A stretch of 64,000 bases of DNA, taken from positions 1-64,000 of the forward strand of contig CAYSUS010000038.1 in NCBI GenBank assembly GCA_964434165.1, written 5' to 3'. Origin of the DNA: CAYSUS01 sp964434165 (GTDB lineage: Bacteria; Planctomycetota; Planctomycetia; Pirellulales; Thermoguttaceae). Below, one piece after another: positions 37,837 through 46,770 of this stretch. The position numbers and the translations under genes were made by a program. The notes beneath the pieces were generated by a model. That model was not told the origin of the DNA. It saw nothing but the letters and a program-made list of their open reading frames with translations, and made no database searches. Each line of letters opens with the position of its first letter. Position 1 is the first letter of the stretch.

Positions 37837-40800
37837 CGTCCAAGCCCTCCCGTGACATAGCAGTACCGCGCTGGACGATTGGAATCTTCTCGCGGCGATA
37901 CACGTCCAAGAGAAACGGGTCGCCGGCCTGGAACTTCTGGCGAAATGACTCCCGGGTGTAAATGACCGGGTTGATCCGCCGTCCCAAGACGCTCTCCGCA
38001 CTGCGAAGCGGAACCGACAGGTCCTTCAAGCCAATGTCGCCCATGAGGAACAGGTCGATGTCGCTATCTTCCGTTTGGCGGTTCCTCGCCGTCGAGCCAA
38101 ATACGAACGCCACTTCCATTCGGTCAGACGACGGCTTCAGTGCGTCGGCAAGGACCGACTCCAGTCGGAGACCGCCACGTACGGCTCGGGCGGTGGCGAG
38201 ATCGCGGAGACACTCCAGGGCGTGCGGGCACGGCTCGCCAAGGGAGATGAGGACGTGTTCCACTCTTTCAACGACGCGGTGGTCCCAAGGAACGCTCTCG
38301 TTTGCCATGGCGCCTGCAAGGCACTGCGCCGCCACACGCTGCAGCCGGATCGACACGGGCGCGTCCAGCCAGGACTTGAAGGCGCTCGTGACGCCGTCGT
38401 GTTCGCCGAGTTGACGCCGAAGGGCCCACGCACAAGCCATCTGGAGTTCGTTCGGGGCATCGTGCGCGGCGATGGCTTCCAGCAGCATCTCGGTGATTCG
38501 GGAGTCGCACGCCGCAGCCACGGACAATCCGTGAGCCGCGCCCGAGCGGACTTCGAGGGGGAAGCCGCCTGCGAAGTATCGCTCAAGCTCATCACGAATC
38601 GCCTCATCGTCCGCGGCGGCGTCGCCCAGACTCGAGGCGCAGGCTGCGCGGACGCCGTCGTCGTGGTCCTGCCGGAGCACGCGCAGAAGCAACCGGGCCT
38701 TCTTGTGCCGTCCCTTCGCGGCGGATGCCAGGCCGGACGCGGCAGCGAGGCGCAGCGACCGTGGAGCGTCACGGTTGGCAAGGATCCTCAGCAGTCGCAT
38801 CCTGGCCCTGGGGTCGGTCCCTGCTCTTCGACCGAGCTCTCGCACCAGGCCTTCCTTGAGCTCGACGGCCTGTCGGTCGTCTTCGAGAATGCAGCAGGCG
38901 CTTTTGTACCATGCCTCCGGATCGCTCATCAGAAGGCTCGCGTTGAAGACGGGAATCGCGCGTTCCTTTCCTTCGTCTTCGACGGGGACGACTATGGCCG
39001 CCTCGGATCTGAACTCGGGAAGATGCTGGTCCTTCAGTCGTTCGCGCAGTTTGCCCCAGTAGAAGAGGCACTCGTACTCCTCGGGATCGAGCTCGGCCTT
39101 GGCCGTGGAGAGTATCGCGGCGACGGCGTCTTCGGCCTGCGACTCCAGCCGCGTTCCGTCCAGGCTTTCCAACACGTCGAACGCTTCCAACGCAATGCCC
39201 AGCCACTTCGAGCGCCCCAGATCAGCGAGCGTTTCGAAGATGCTGGAAACGAGTCGGCGATTCGCAACCGTCGTTCCGTCGGACAGGCACTTCAATGCCA
39301 GAAGCGGCCCTCGCTTGAGGAAGCGACCGACCGGGTCCGGGTCATCAACCAGGCTCGAAACGAGAGACTCGGCCAGTGGCGGCGTGAGCTGGGCAGCCAC
39401 CAGGCGAACGACCTCGCACCATGACGGATGGAAGAAGTAGCTGCGGAGACCATCGCTGACGTTCCTCGCCTGGGAAGCATCGGCCTCGTCAACGACGCCC
39501 AGCGAGGCGAAGTACTCCTGCAGCGTGCGGTGAGTGAACCCGAACAGGTCGGGACCCCGCTCTTCGATCAATCCTGAGCGTTCTGCGAGGTAACGAATGA
39601 CTCGGTCGCAGATGTCGTTGGCGTCGTCGGACTCGAACCCGAGTTTCTCCTGCAGATACGCGCGCATTCTCGCAGCCAGCCACCAACGAGGCGCCAAGGT
39701 TCGATCGGCCTTCTGCATCGCCAATGCCAAGTCCGAGAGAAGCCAACGGAACTCGCGCGAATCCAGGTCGATACTGTGCGTCGCGTCGAACCTGTCCGAG
39801 GCGTGCTTGGTCTTCTCCCAGGTGTCGAGAAACACGTCGACGACCTTCTCGTAGAGATCGACCCGTCGTCGAGGGAGCGTTCCGCCGCGGGCACCGGTCA
39901 GCAACACGAGAATCGTCAGGACCAGCGGGTTCGATGCCAGGGCCCGAACGCGGGGATTCGAGAAGATCGCCGTTTCCAGTTGAGCGGCGACTTCCTCCCG
40001 GGACTCGCCGAGAATTCGTGCCAGCAGCGCTGCCCACTTCTCTGCGAAAGCCTTCAGTTGCTTGCGGCTGTACCCCAGAACACGAAACACGCTGAACCCC
40101 AGGTCGGACCAGGGCCCGGACTCGAAGCCGACGACGCGAGAGGTGATGACGTATCGGTTCTCCGGGTACTGCCTCACGAACGCCTTGACCGCCTTGATTA
40201 GACGATCGCGTTTCTCGTGACCGCCGACCTCGTCGAGACCGTCGAGCATGACCAGGCAGCGACGACGATGGTCGGATAGCGCCTTTCGAAGGGGCTTCTC
40301 GACGTCACCGCAACCACTATCCGCCGCTCGCGCCGCCACGAATCCGAGCAAGTCGACGCGCTCATCCAGTTCCTGGGCCCGGGAGAACTCCGCCAGTCGA
40401 AGGTAGAGCGGCACCTCGTCGGTCTCGGCACTGCGCCGTGCCGACTTGTGGGCGAGGAACCGGAGGAGTGTCGTCTTTCCGCCCCCGGGATGACCGAGCA
40501 GGACCACCCGGTCTTGCGTCTGAACGCACTCGGTGGCTGCCAGATTCCACCGCGGGGACGTCGGCGCCGCGCAGCCTGTCCGGCAATCGTCGTCGGGCCT
40601 GGCGTCCTCGCGCACCGTCAGGTCAACGAAGACCTCCTCGATCGGCTGCTGCTCGAAATGGGGCATTCCAATGCCCCGAAACCCGAGCTTCTCGTGGGCC
40701 TTTGCGACGAAGTCGCGATACTCACGCAATTCACCGCCGAGAGTGAGTTGCTGCGGCGTCATTGCCAGGGCCGTGGCCAGGCGCTGGATTGTCGACTCTC

Positions 40801-40939
40801 GCACGGAGCCAACTTGGCCTGACAGGATCCGGCTTAGCTGGGGCCTTGAGACGCGAGATGTCTCCGCAAGTCTTGATATGGAAATGTCTTGAGACGCAAG
40901 GGTTGTTCGCAGGAGCTCGACATTGAGCTTCTCGGCCAT
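37790..40939 (-). CDS. XRE-NACHT-HEAT-MNT fusion protein, candidate defence sensor
   Basis: 1049 aa in one frame. Residues 18-70 are an XRE helix-turn-helix (ISRLAETSRVSRPQLSRILSG). A NACHT/STAND NTPase follows: Walker A GHPGGGKTT at 149-157, Walker B CLVMLDGLDE at 228-237, sensor RYVITSR, winged-helix region ALASNPLVLTILVLL, and FGFTHRTLQEYFASLG. Residues ~680-900 are HEAT-like helical repeats (e.g. LRLAAASGLASAAKG, VRAACASSLGDAAAD). From 941 the C-terminus is an MNT-type nucleotidyltransferase, with GSTARNRQTEDSDID at 948-962 exactly fitting GS-x10-D-x-D. MNT proteins detoxify HEPN partners by AMP transfer to Tyr; NACHT proteins sense phages in bacteria. Here both are one protein, with a HEPN gene overlapping its end. 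Upstream DNA is AT-richer than its surroundings, a hint of transfer. Confidence 0.88.
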   Translation of the reverse strand: MAEKLNVELLRTTLASQDISISRLAETSRVSRPQLSRILSGQVGSVRESTIQRLATALAMTPQQLTLGGELREYRDFVAKAHEKLGFRGIGMPHFEQQPIEEVFVDLTVREDARPDDDCRTGCAAPTSPRWNLAATECVQTQDRVVLLGHPGGGKTTLLRFLAHKSARRSAETDEVPLYLRLAEFSRAQELDERVDLLGFVAARAADSGCGDVEKPLRKALSDHRRRCLVMLDGLDEVGGHEKRDRLIKAVKAFVRQYPENRYVITSRVVGFESGPWSDLGFSVFRVLGYSRKQLKAFAEKWAALLARILGESREEVAAQLETAIFSNPRVRALASNPLVLTILVLLTGARGGTLPRRRVDLYEKVVDVFLDTWEKTKHASDRFDATHSIDLDSREFRWLLSDLALAMQKADRTLAPRWWLAARMRAYLQEKLGFESDDANDICDRVIRYLAERSGLIEERGPDLFGFTHRTLQEYFASLGVVDEADASQARNVSDGLRSYFFHPSWCEVVRLVAAQLTPPLAESLVSSLVDDPDPVGRFLKRGPLLALKCLSDGTTVANRRLVSSIFETLADLGRSKWLGIALEAFDVLESLDGTRLESQAEDAVAAILSTAKAELDPEEYECLFYWGKLRERLKDQHLPEFRSEAAIVVPVEDEGKERAIPVFNASLLMSDPEAWYKSACCILEDDRQAVELKEGLVRELGRRAGTDPRARMRLLRILANRDAPRSLRLAAASGLASAAKGRHKKARLLLRVLRQDHDDGVRAACASSLGDAAADDEAIRDELERYFAGGFPLEVRSGAAHGLSVAAACDSRITEMLLEAIAAHDAPNELQMACAWALRRQLGEHDGVTSAFKSWLDAPVSIRLQRVAAQCLAGAMANESVPWDHRVVERVEHVLISLGEPCPHALECLRDLATARAVRGGLRLESVLADALKPSSDRMEVAFVFGSTARNRQTEDSDIDLFLMGDIGLKDLSVPLRSAESVLGRRINPVIYTRESFRQKFQAGDPFLLDVYRREKIPIVQRGTAMSREGLDDELRAMVAERLAPTV

Positions 40940-40963
40940 CTTGTTTCTCTGGATGTCGTCCAG

Positions 40964-41034
40964 TGTGACAAATCAGAAATACTGAATGTGTATCATTTGT
41001 CAACTAGGAAGCACGGATTAAAGATACAAATGAT
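40964..41034. promoter_or_regulatory. Three ACAAAT-containing repeats, probable operators
   Basis: TGTGACAAAT (40964-40973), ATCATTTGTCAA (40992-41003, inverted) and ATACAAATGAT (41024-41034) surround the promoter of the NACHT gene at about 28-32 bp centre spacing. They are likely targets for the fusion protein's own N-terminal HTH or for the XRE regulator. This block is distinctly AT-rich. Confidence 0.45.
40976..41003 (-). promoter_or_regulatory. Promoter of the NACHT-MNT/HEPN operon
   Basis: On the minus strand a perfect TTGACA is followed after 16 bp by TATTTC. The -35 box lies inside one of the ACAAAT repeats, so binding there would block transcription. The start codon is about 37 bp downstream with only a weak ribosome site. 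Confidence 0.5.
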
Positions 41035-41359
41035 GCGCCAGCGTTCCTTTGCGCGATCCGCGTCGCTTCGTGGGATGTGTTATGGGCCCCTTGCCGCCTA
41101 GGCCAGGCCGGGCAGTTTTCGCTTGCGCTGGAAGCGCTTAGGCGTACGCCGGCGCGAAGCATCAGCCTGAATTGGGGGGCCTAGGCCTCGGCCCAGGGGC
41201 TCGGCCGAGAAATCGGCGACCAGGATCTGCCAGGGTGGGATCGCTGATCGATGTGGCTCGACCCTCCTCCCGTGCTCCGTCCCTGGCGGCTCGCCAAGGT
41301 CCGCCAGCTGCGGCGAATCGGCAGATCGGCTGCATGTTCGCCTCCCCGCAACCGCCCCC
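41035..41359. other. Gene-free stretch beyond the NACHT promoter
   Basis: About 325 bp with no supported gene. It holds two GCCTAGGC-type palindromes and GC-rich imperfect hairpins, nothing with a T-tract. It separates the divergent-composition defence segment from ordinary chromosomal genes. Confidence 0.5.
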
Positions 41360-42199
41360 TCACCCCTCCACCGCCGCGGCCGCGGCCTGCCAGGGGTTGG
41401 GCCAATCGCCCCAGTGGTCGAGGTAGATGCGATAGGCGCTGCACTCGGCCGACCGCTCCTCGATCCACTGCTTCGTCTCGGCGATGATCTGCTGCTCGGC
41501 GTCGAGCGTGAGCAGGCCCACCAGCACGCGCGTGCGGAGAAAGACGAAGTAGGTGTCGAGCACGTCGCAGCGGCAGTAGTCGTTGATCTCGACCAGGCGG
41601 CCCGCGTCGTACATGTCCTGGACCATGTCGCCCTCGACGTCCATCTTGCCGGGCTTGCCGAGGAGGTTGGCGGCCAGGTTCAAGCCCCCGGTGAACCGCG
41701 TGGCCCCGAAATTGGTAAGCACGTCGCACAGGTCGATGTGCGCCTGCTGGTTATAGCGGTTGCGGGGCTGGTCGTAGGCCTTGGCCCCGTCGGCGAACCA
41801 GCCCGGTAGGCTCACCCCGTACCGGAATGCGGCCAGCTCCAGGAGCGGCAGGTCGAAGCTCCGGCCGTTGAAGCTCACCAGCGTGGGCCGGCGATACCGC
41901 TCCCAGCCGCGCCAGAAGTTCTCGGCGATCACGTGCGGCCGGAACTCGGGCTCGTCGAGCACCACGAGGTCGACCAGTCGGTAGTCCGGCGCCACCTTGG
42001 CCACCGCCACGGAGATGGGAATCTGGTACGTGTAGGGAATGAAGTCTGAGTCGTACTTCTCCATCAGCTCCGCGCGGTACTGCGAGACGGCGTCGGCCGG
42101 CTCGACCGCTTCGCCCGGGTGGCGGAGCCGCGCGACGAGCTCGCCGTCGGCCACGCTCTCGATGTCCAGCACCAGGTAACGCACGGCAGGGGCGGCCAT
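41360..42199 (-). CDS. Predicted 3'-5' exonuclease related to PolB proofreading domain
   Basis: 279 aa with a GGAGAG ribosome site. ExoI D-x-E (LVLDIESVADG, D12 and E14), ExoII LVSFNGRSFDLPLLELAAFRYG near 110, and ExoIII CRCDVLDTYFVFLRTRVL near 210 are all present. Family PF10108 (DNA_pol_B_exo2), a stand-alone relative of DNA polymerase B exonuclease domains. A role in DNA repair or RNA processing is plausible; no operon partner is seen. Confidence 0.88.
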   Translation of the reverse strand: MAAPAVRYLVLDIESVADGELVARLRHPGEAVEPADAVSQYRAELMEKYDSDFIPYTYQIPISVAVAKVAPDYRLVDLVVLDEPEFRPHVIAENFWRGWERYRRPTLVSFNGRSFDLPLLELAAFRYGVSLPGWFADGAKAYDQPRNRYNQQAHIDLCDVLTNFGATRFTGGLNLAANLLGKPGKMDVEGDMVQDMYDAGRLVEINDYCRCDVLDTYFVFLRTRVLVGLLTLDAEQQIIAETKQWIEERSAECSAYRIYLDHWGDWPNPWQAAAAAVEG

Positions 42200-42366
42200 C
42201 TCGACTCTCCTTCTTCGATGGATCGGCTCGCGACCGCGGCCGGCGCGCGGGCGCTTCCACCGCCGAAGTCGCATCCGTTAGACTACCAGAATCCTTCACC
42301 GGAGCGAAGGACGCACGCGGGCCGCTGCGCAAATCGCCCGCCCTCTCCGTCATGCAAAGGGGAGCC

Positions 42367-43608
42367 GTGAACAACGAGCGCTTGCTGGAACGTTTCCTCC
42401 GCTACGTCCGCATCGACACGACCGCCCGGGAAGGGGCCGAAGGTTATCCCAGCTCGCCCGGGCAGCTCGAGCTGGGCCGGCTCCTGGTCGACGAGCTCCG
42501 CGCGATGGGGCTTTCGGACGCCGCGCAGGACGAGTACGGGCTGGTGCTGGCCACCGTCCCGTCGCGCCTGGAGCGGCCCGCGCCGACGATCGCGCTCTGC
42601 GCCCACCTCGACACCTCGCCCGAGACTTCCGGGGCCGGCGTGGTGCCGCAGGTCGTCGAGAACTACCGGGGGGGCGATCTGGTCCTGCCCGGCGATCGCG
42701 AGCAGGCGATCCGCGTGGCCGACAATCCCGAGCTCAAGGAGCTGGTGGGCTGCACCTTGATCACCTCGGACGGGACCACGCTGTTGGGCGCCGACGACAA
42801 GGCCGGCGTGGCCGTGATCGTGGAGACCGCGGCCAGGCTCGTAGAGCATCCGGAGATCCCCCACGGCCCGATACGCCTCTTGTTCACTTGCGACGAGGAG
42901 ATCGGCCGCGGCGTGGACCACGTGGACGTGACGCGGCTGGGGGCCGCGGTCTGCTACACGCTGGACGGACCGGGGGCGGACGCGATCGACGTGGAGACGT
43001 TCTCGGCCGATCGCGCGGTGGTGACCGTGCGCGGGCGGAACATCCATCCGGCCATCGCCAAGGGACGGATGGTCAACGCCCTGCGCGTGGGCGCCGACTT
43101 CCTCTCCCGCCTGCCCCTGGAGGGGCTTTCGCCTGAGACCACCGAGGACCGCCAGGGTTTTCTGCATCCGTATGCGATCTCCGGCGGGGTGGCGGAGGTG
43201 GCGATCCGCGTGCTGCTCCGCGACTTCAAGACGGCTGCCCTGGAAGAGCTGGCCAGCGTGCTTCGCGAGGCGGCGCGGGCGAGCATGGCCCGCTATCCGG
43301 GGTCGTCGATCGAGGTGGCCACCACGCCGCAATACCGCAACATGGCGGAGGGGCTGGCCAAGGAGCCCCGCGCCGTGGGCTTTGCGCAGAGGGCTCTGGA
43401 GGATCTCGGTCGCAAGGCCGCGCTGACCGTGGTTCGCGGGGGCACCGACGGGTCGCGTCTGACCGAGTTGGGTCTGCCCACGCCGAATCTCTCTACTGGG
43501 CAGCACGCGCCCCACGCCCCAGTGGAATGGGCATGCCTGGAGGAGATGGCCGGCTCGGTGGAGTGGCTGGTTCAGCTTGCAGAGATCTGGGGCAGCGAGG
43601 GGGTTTGA
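42367..43608 (+). CDS. pepT: Peptidase T (tripeptide aminopeptidase)
   Basis: 413 aa from a GTG with GGGGAG 3-8 bp upstream; an ATG 15 bp earlier is in frame but less well placed. M20 dizinc motifs: CAHLDTSPETSG near 79 (His-x-Asp), GADDKAGVAV near 141, FTCDEEIGRGVDH near 175 (Glu-Glu), TLDGPGADAIDVE and GGTDGSRLTELGLPTPNLSTG with a late His (GQHAPHAPVEW). Length matches the family. It removes N-terminal residues from tripeptides in the cytoplasm. Confidence 0.95.
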   Translation: MNNERLLERFLRYVRIDTTAREGAEGYPSSPGQLELGRLLVDELRAMGLSDAAQDEYGLVLATVPSRLERPAPTIALCAHLDTSPETSGAGVVPQVVENYRGGDLVLPGDREQAIRVADNPELKELVGCTLITSDGTTLLGADDKAGVAVIVETAARLVEHPEIPHGPIRLLFTCDEEIGRGVDHVDVTRLGAAVCYTLDGPGADAIDVETFSADRAVVTVRGRNIHPAIAKGRMVNALRVGADFLSRLPLEGLSPETTEDRQGFLHPYAISGGVAEVAIRVLLRDFKTAALEELASVLREAARASMARYPGSSIEVATTPQYRNMAEGLAKEPRAVGFAQRALEDLGRKAALTVVRGGTDGSRLTELGLPTPNLSTGQHAPHAPVEWACLEEMAGSVEWLVQLAEIWGSEGV

Positions 43609-43901
43609 GATGATCTCAGGTATTCGGCATTCCTGGTGCTTTGGGTGGGGCCCGATCGGCGATTGCCTGGTTTGGGATAAACTCCCCTCTGGTTGGGAGC
43701 CGAAACTAATCGACGCAGGGCGGCGATTCGTCAAACTCGCCGTCCTCGGCACATTCGGCATCCTCCCGGCCGTCGATGCGAAGCGCCTAAGATCCGACCG
43801 CATGAAGGGAATAGCGGCCTGGCCGGGAGGGACCCACGATCGGCCGGGCGCCGTCGCAGGGTCCTTTCCCTTCTGTGCGGACCTGATGAGGAATCGGTCC
43901 T
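43609..43901. other. Gene-free stretch after pepT
   Basis: 293 bp without a supported gene. A small hairpin (CTCCC/GGGAG) lies near 43690; otherwise nothing stands out. Confidence 0.4.
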
Positions 43902-44924
43902 TTGCCCCGGCTTTCCATCGTCATCCCCTTTGTCGGGAGCCCGAAGCGCCTGGAAGCCACCCTCGTCTCGGTCCTCGAGAACCGGCCGGAGGACTGCGAG
44001 GTGATCGTCGTATGCGGGCGCCGATACGCCGATCCCTATGACCTGGCCGACGAGGTCCGGTTTGTCGAGGCGCGGGGCGCGGATCCGGCCGCGTGCATTA
44101 ACCGGGGGATCGAGGCGAGCCTGGCCGCCGTGGTCCACGTGCTGACCGCCGGGGCGGAGGTGGAGCCCGGCTGGACGGAGGCCGCACTGCGCCACTTCGA
44201 CGACGGCCGCGTGGCGGCCGTGGCCCCGCTCGTGCTCGATGCGGCGAACCCCCAGCAGGTGCTCGCCGCCGGGCTGGCGTTCGATCGCGGCGGAGGCGCT
44301 CTGCCCTTGGGGCGCGACGCCGGCTCGCAAGCCCTGACCTCGCCGCGCCAGGTCCTCTGCCCCGACCCGGCCGCAGCGCTGCTGCGCCGGAGCATCGTCC
44401 GAAAGGCCGGGGGGCTGGCCACCGATCTGGCCATGCCCGCCACGCTGATCGATCTGGGCCTGCTGTTAAGGCACGTTGGGCTGCGCACGGTCGTGGAGCC
44501 GCAGTGTCGGGTGCGGATCGGCCAGGCCCATCGCCTCACCGCCGGCGCCTATGGCCAGGGGCGCGACTTCGAGCGGCTGTTCTGGCAGTGGGCCCCGCGC
44601 CGCGGGCCGCTCGGCACCCTCGCCCTGCACGGCGCGTCCGTGGCGGCCGACTGCATGGGGCGTCTTCCGCTGCCTGGGGCAGCGGCGTGCCTGCTGGGGC
44701 GGCTGGTCGGCTATGCCTTCCCGCGCCACATGGAACCGCAGAATCAGCGCCTTCGAGCGCTGCAACGCGGCAGGCGATCGACCGGGCACGTGCCGCGTCC
44801 GCATTACCTCCGCCGCGCGGATCGAGCGCCCGCGCCCGGATCGGCGACCGCCGGCGTCCGTCGCGCGCGAGCCGGGGCGGGCCGAAGCGGACTCCGTGGC
44901 GGACTCCGTGGCGGACTGGGCTAG
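43902..44924 (+). CDS. GT2-type glycosyltransferase with hydrophobic C-terminus
   Basis: 340 aa from a TTG with GAGGAA 10 bp upstream. LSIVIPFVGSPKRLEATLVSVLENRP at the start, a weak acidic motif in the GT-A core and a hydrophobic/helical C-terminal part (LGTLALHGASVAADCMGRLPL..AACLLGRLVGYAF). The usual D-x-D is not obvious (VLTAGAEVEPGW takes its place), so the enzyme may be degenerate. The last residues come from a 14-bp tandem repeat (CGGACTCCGTGG type) and read GLRGGLRGGLG. No neighbours indicate a pathway. Confidence 0.7.
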   Translation: MPRLSIVIPFVGSPKRLEATLVSVLENRPEDCEVIVVCGRRYADPYDLADEVRFVEARGADPAACINRGIEASLAAVVHVLTAGAEVEPGWTEAALRHFDDGRVAAVAPLVLDAANPQQVLAAGLAFDRGGGALPLGRDAGSQALTSPRQVLCPDPAAALLRRSIVRKAGGLATDLAMPATLIDLGLLLRHVGLRTVVEPQCRVRIGQAHRLTAGAYGQGRDFERLFWQWAPRRGPLGTLALHGASVAADCMGRLPLPGAAACLLGRLVGYAFPRHMEPQNQRLRALQRGRRSTGHVPRPHYLRRADRAPAPGSATAGVRRARAGAGRSGLRGGLRGGLG

Positions 44925-45089
44925 CGCGATCCCGGCCGGAGCCAAGGCTCCGTCAAGGCTTCGGTTTGTGAACGCGCTTGGCATCAAAGCCCGAAGCGTC
45001 ATCCAGGAAGAAGCCGCCATCCGAGGATCCCTCGCGCTTCGCGCAAGACGGCCGCGCCCCTCCTTCCTCCCGGGATCGTGCACGGCCAC

Positions 45090-46262
45090 TCAAGGCGAAA
45101 CCGCCTCGGCGGGCTCAGGGTGGCCGGGCCGATCGATCGGCTCGGCCACGGTGCCGGCGAGGGGCTCCAGAGGACCGGCGGCCCCGCGGCGACCCCCGGG
45201 ATAGAACACTTCGATGGCCGCGGTGACAAGCTCCAGGGCGGGCGAGCTCTCTTGCGGTTCCATCTCCTCCTGGAGCCTGGTCCTGAGGTCGTGAACCTGG
45301 CGCCGCCCCGTGGGCCAGCGCACGTTCATGATGTCGTTAATCTCATTGAGCAGTTGATAGACCCTCGCCCGCGTCAGTTCCATCTCGCGGGCCATCTGCC
45401 GCACGCTCGGAACGGAGCCGGCGAGTCCGAGACGCCTCTCGGCAAGCTGAGCGATGGGCTCGGCGGCATCGACGCGAATCTGCGCGAGGAGCGGCTCGAC
45501 GAGGCGGCAGCGAACGTGCGCGGCATCGGGGACGCCGGGCGCGAGCAACGTTCGGGCCATCCACTGCTCCACCGCGTCGATCCGTCGCGGCACGATGCGG
45601 ACCACGAGGTGGTCGCAGGTGCCCACGGCGTCCACGAGCGAATGGATCGCGTGGAACACCTCGAGGATCGCGCGGACCCGCTTCTCCCCGTGGGTCTTCA
45701 GCTGGCGGATCTCGGCCAGGGAGTGCCGCGCGTAGAACTCCAGCGGCTGGTTCCAGACGACGCGGGTCACGTTCCGCAGGCTCGGCGCGAAGCGGCCGAG
45801 TTTCTCGCCGCCCAGCCCCAGCCGCAACGGGCTCGCCCGCCAGGCCGACCACACGACCTCCGACACCGTGCCGGGGTCGAATCCGTCTGCCCACGGCACC
45901 GCGCCCTCGCCAGGCCTGGCTCGACCGTTCGAGCCGGCGGCGTTTCCGTCGCGGGCGAGCTCCGAGGGATCGGTCCGGGTGGCGCGGGAGAGAAGCTCGA
46001 TGAACGACCGCATCTTCTTGTCGCCGATGCCGGGGGTGGCCGACAGCTCGGCGAACGGCGTATCGAGCAGGCTCCGCAAGGTCCGGCCCAGAAAGGCCAG
46101 CGGAAGGCGTCGGTCGGAGGGCAAGGCCCAATAGGCCAGCGGCTTGTCCAGGTGCGCCGCGTATTCGGGAGAGAGCAGAGTCGTGCGCAACGCGTCGAAC
46201 CGGCCGACGACCTTGTACTCCTCGACCGACAGCGACTTGTTCGATTTCGTCCCTCTGCTCAT
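45090..46262 (-). CDS. HhH and sigma-region-4-like protein, probably nucleic-acid binding
   Basis: 390 aa. Residues ~65-95 form a helix-hairpin-helix (FAELSATPGIGDKKMRSFIELL). A second related helical segment (FYARHSLAEIRQLKTHGEKRVRAILEVFHAI, about 190-220) resembles the alpha-CTD/HhH type of RNA polymerase. Near 320 there is a helix-turn-helix (SVRQMAREMELTRARVYQLLNEI), sigma-4-like. The combination recalls eukaryote- or planctomycete-style accessory transcription proteins. Start at the ATG before SRGTKSNKS. No operon partner; the role is unknown. Confidence 0.65.
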   Translation of the reverse strand: MSRGTKSNKSLSVEEYKVVGRFDALRTTLLSPEYAAHLDKPLAYWALPSDRRLPLAFLGRTLRSLLDTPFAELSATPGIGDKKMRSFIELLSRATRTDPSELARDGNAAGSNGRARPGEGAVPWADGFDPGTVSEVVWSAWRASPLRLGLGGEKLGRFAPSLRNVTRVVWNQPLEFYARHSLAEIRQLKTHGEKRVRAILEVFHAIHSLVDAVGTCDHLVVRIVPRRIDAVEQWMARTLLAPGVPDAAHVRCRLVEPLLAQIRVDAAEPIAQLAERRLGLAGSVPSVRQMAREMELTRARVYQLLNEINDIMNVRWPTGRRQVHDLRTRLQEEMEPQESSPALELVTAAIEVFYPGGRRGAAGPLEPLAGTVAEPIDRPGHPEPAEAVSP

Positions 46263-46770
46263 GGTTGCCTGCTCGCAATCGCTGTCGTTCCTTCGGTGGT
46301 CAGCCAGCGACGGCATCCACCCCGCCCCAATTCCGTCGCCGCCTCGAGGGCCGTGGCCGCAGGAGAAAGCCCCCGCTGCCCTTCCCCAAGGGAGAAGGGC
46401 TCATTTCCCCGCGTGGCATGGGGTGCTTCGCGGGGGGGTGGACCGTGCAAACGGCGGTGGTTCTGGGGCGGGCTTCCGCTGGTTGGAATTCGCCGCGTCC
46501 GTTCGACGCCGAAGGAGTATTCTTTCTACGCCCGCCCCACCCCGTCAAGCCTTTCCGGTTCTTCCCCACGGAAAAGCCGCGGCCTCGACCAGGCTCCCTT
46601 GTGTTGGGGGCGGGGAAATGCTCGGAACGGCCGCGGGGCAATAGAAGACCGGCGGCTCCACCCCTCCGGCAGCCCGGACCGCCCGGCAGGCGCGCCGTGG
46701 ATAGCGGGCAAGCGATCGGCGCCCGCGGGGAGGCGCGAACGGAGCAAATTGCGAGCCGCGCCCGTCAAAC
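46263..46770. other. Gene-free stretch between the HhH/HTH protein and the J-like protein
   Basis: 508 bp without a supported gene. It contains a 7-bp stem CCCCGCG/CGCGGGG at 46407-46435 and a weaker CTTTCCG/CGGAAAAG hairpin near 46550, neither followed by a T-tract. Confidence 0.45.

Noticed and set aside
41172..41487. Small plus-strand frames beginning MGGLGLGPG or MWLDPPPVL
   Set aside because: Poor ribosome sites, Pro/Arg bias and partial overlap with the exonuclease gene; no support beyond being open.
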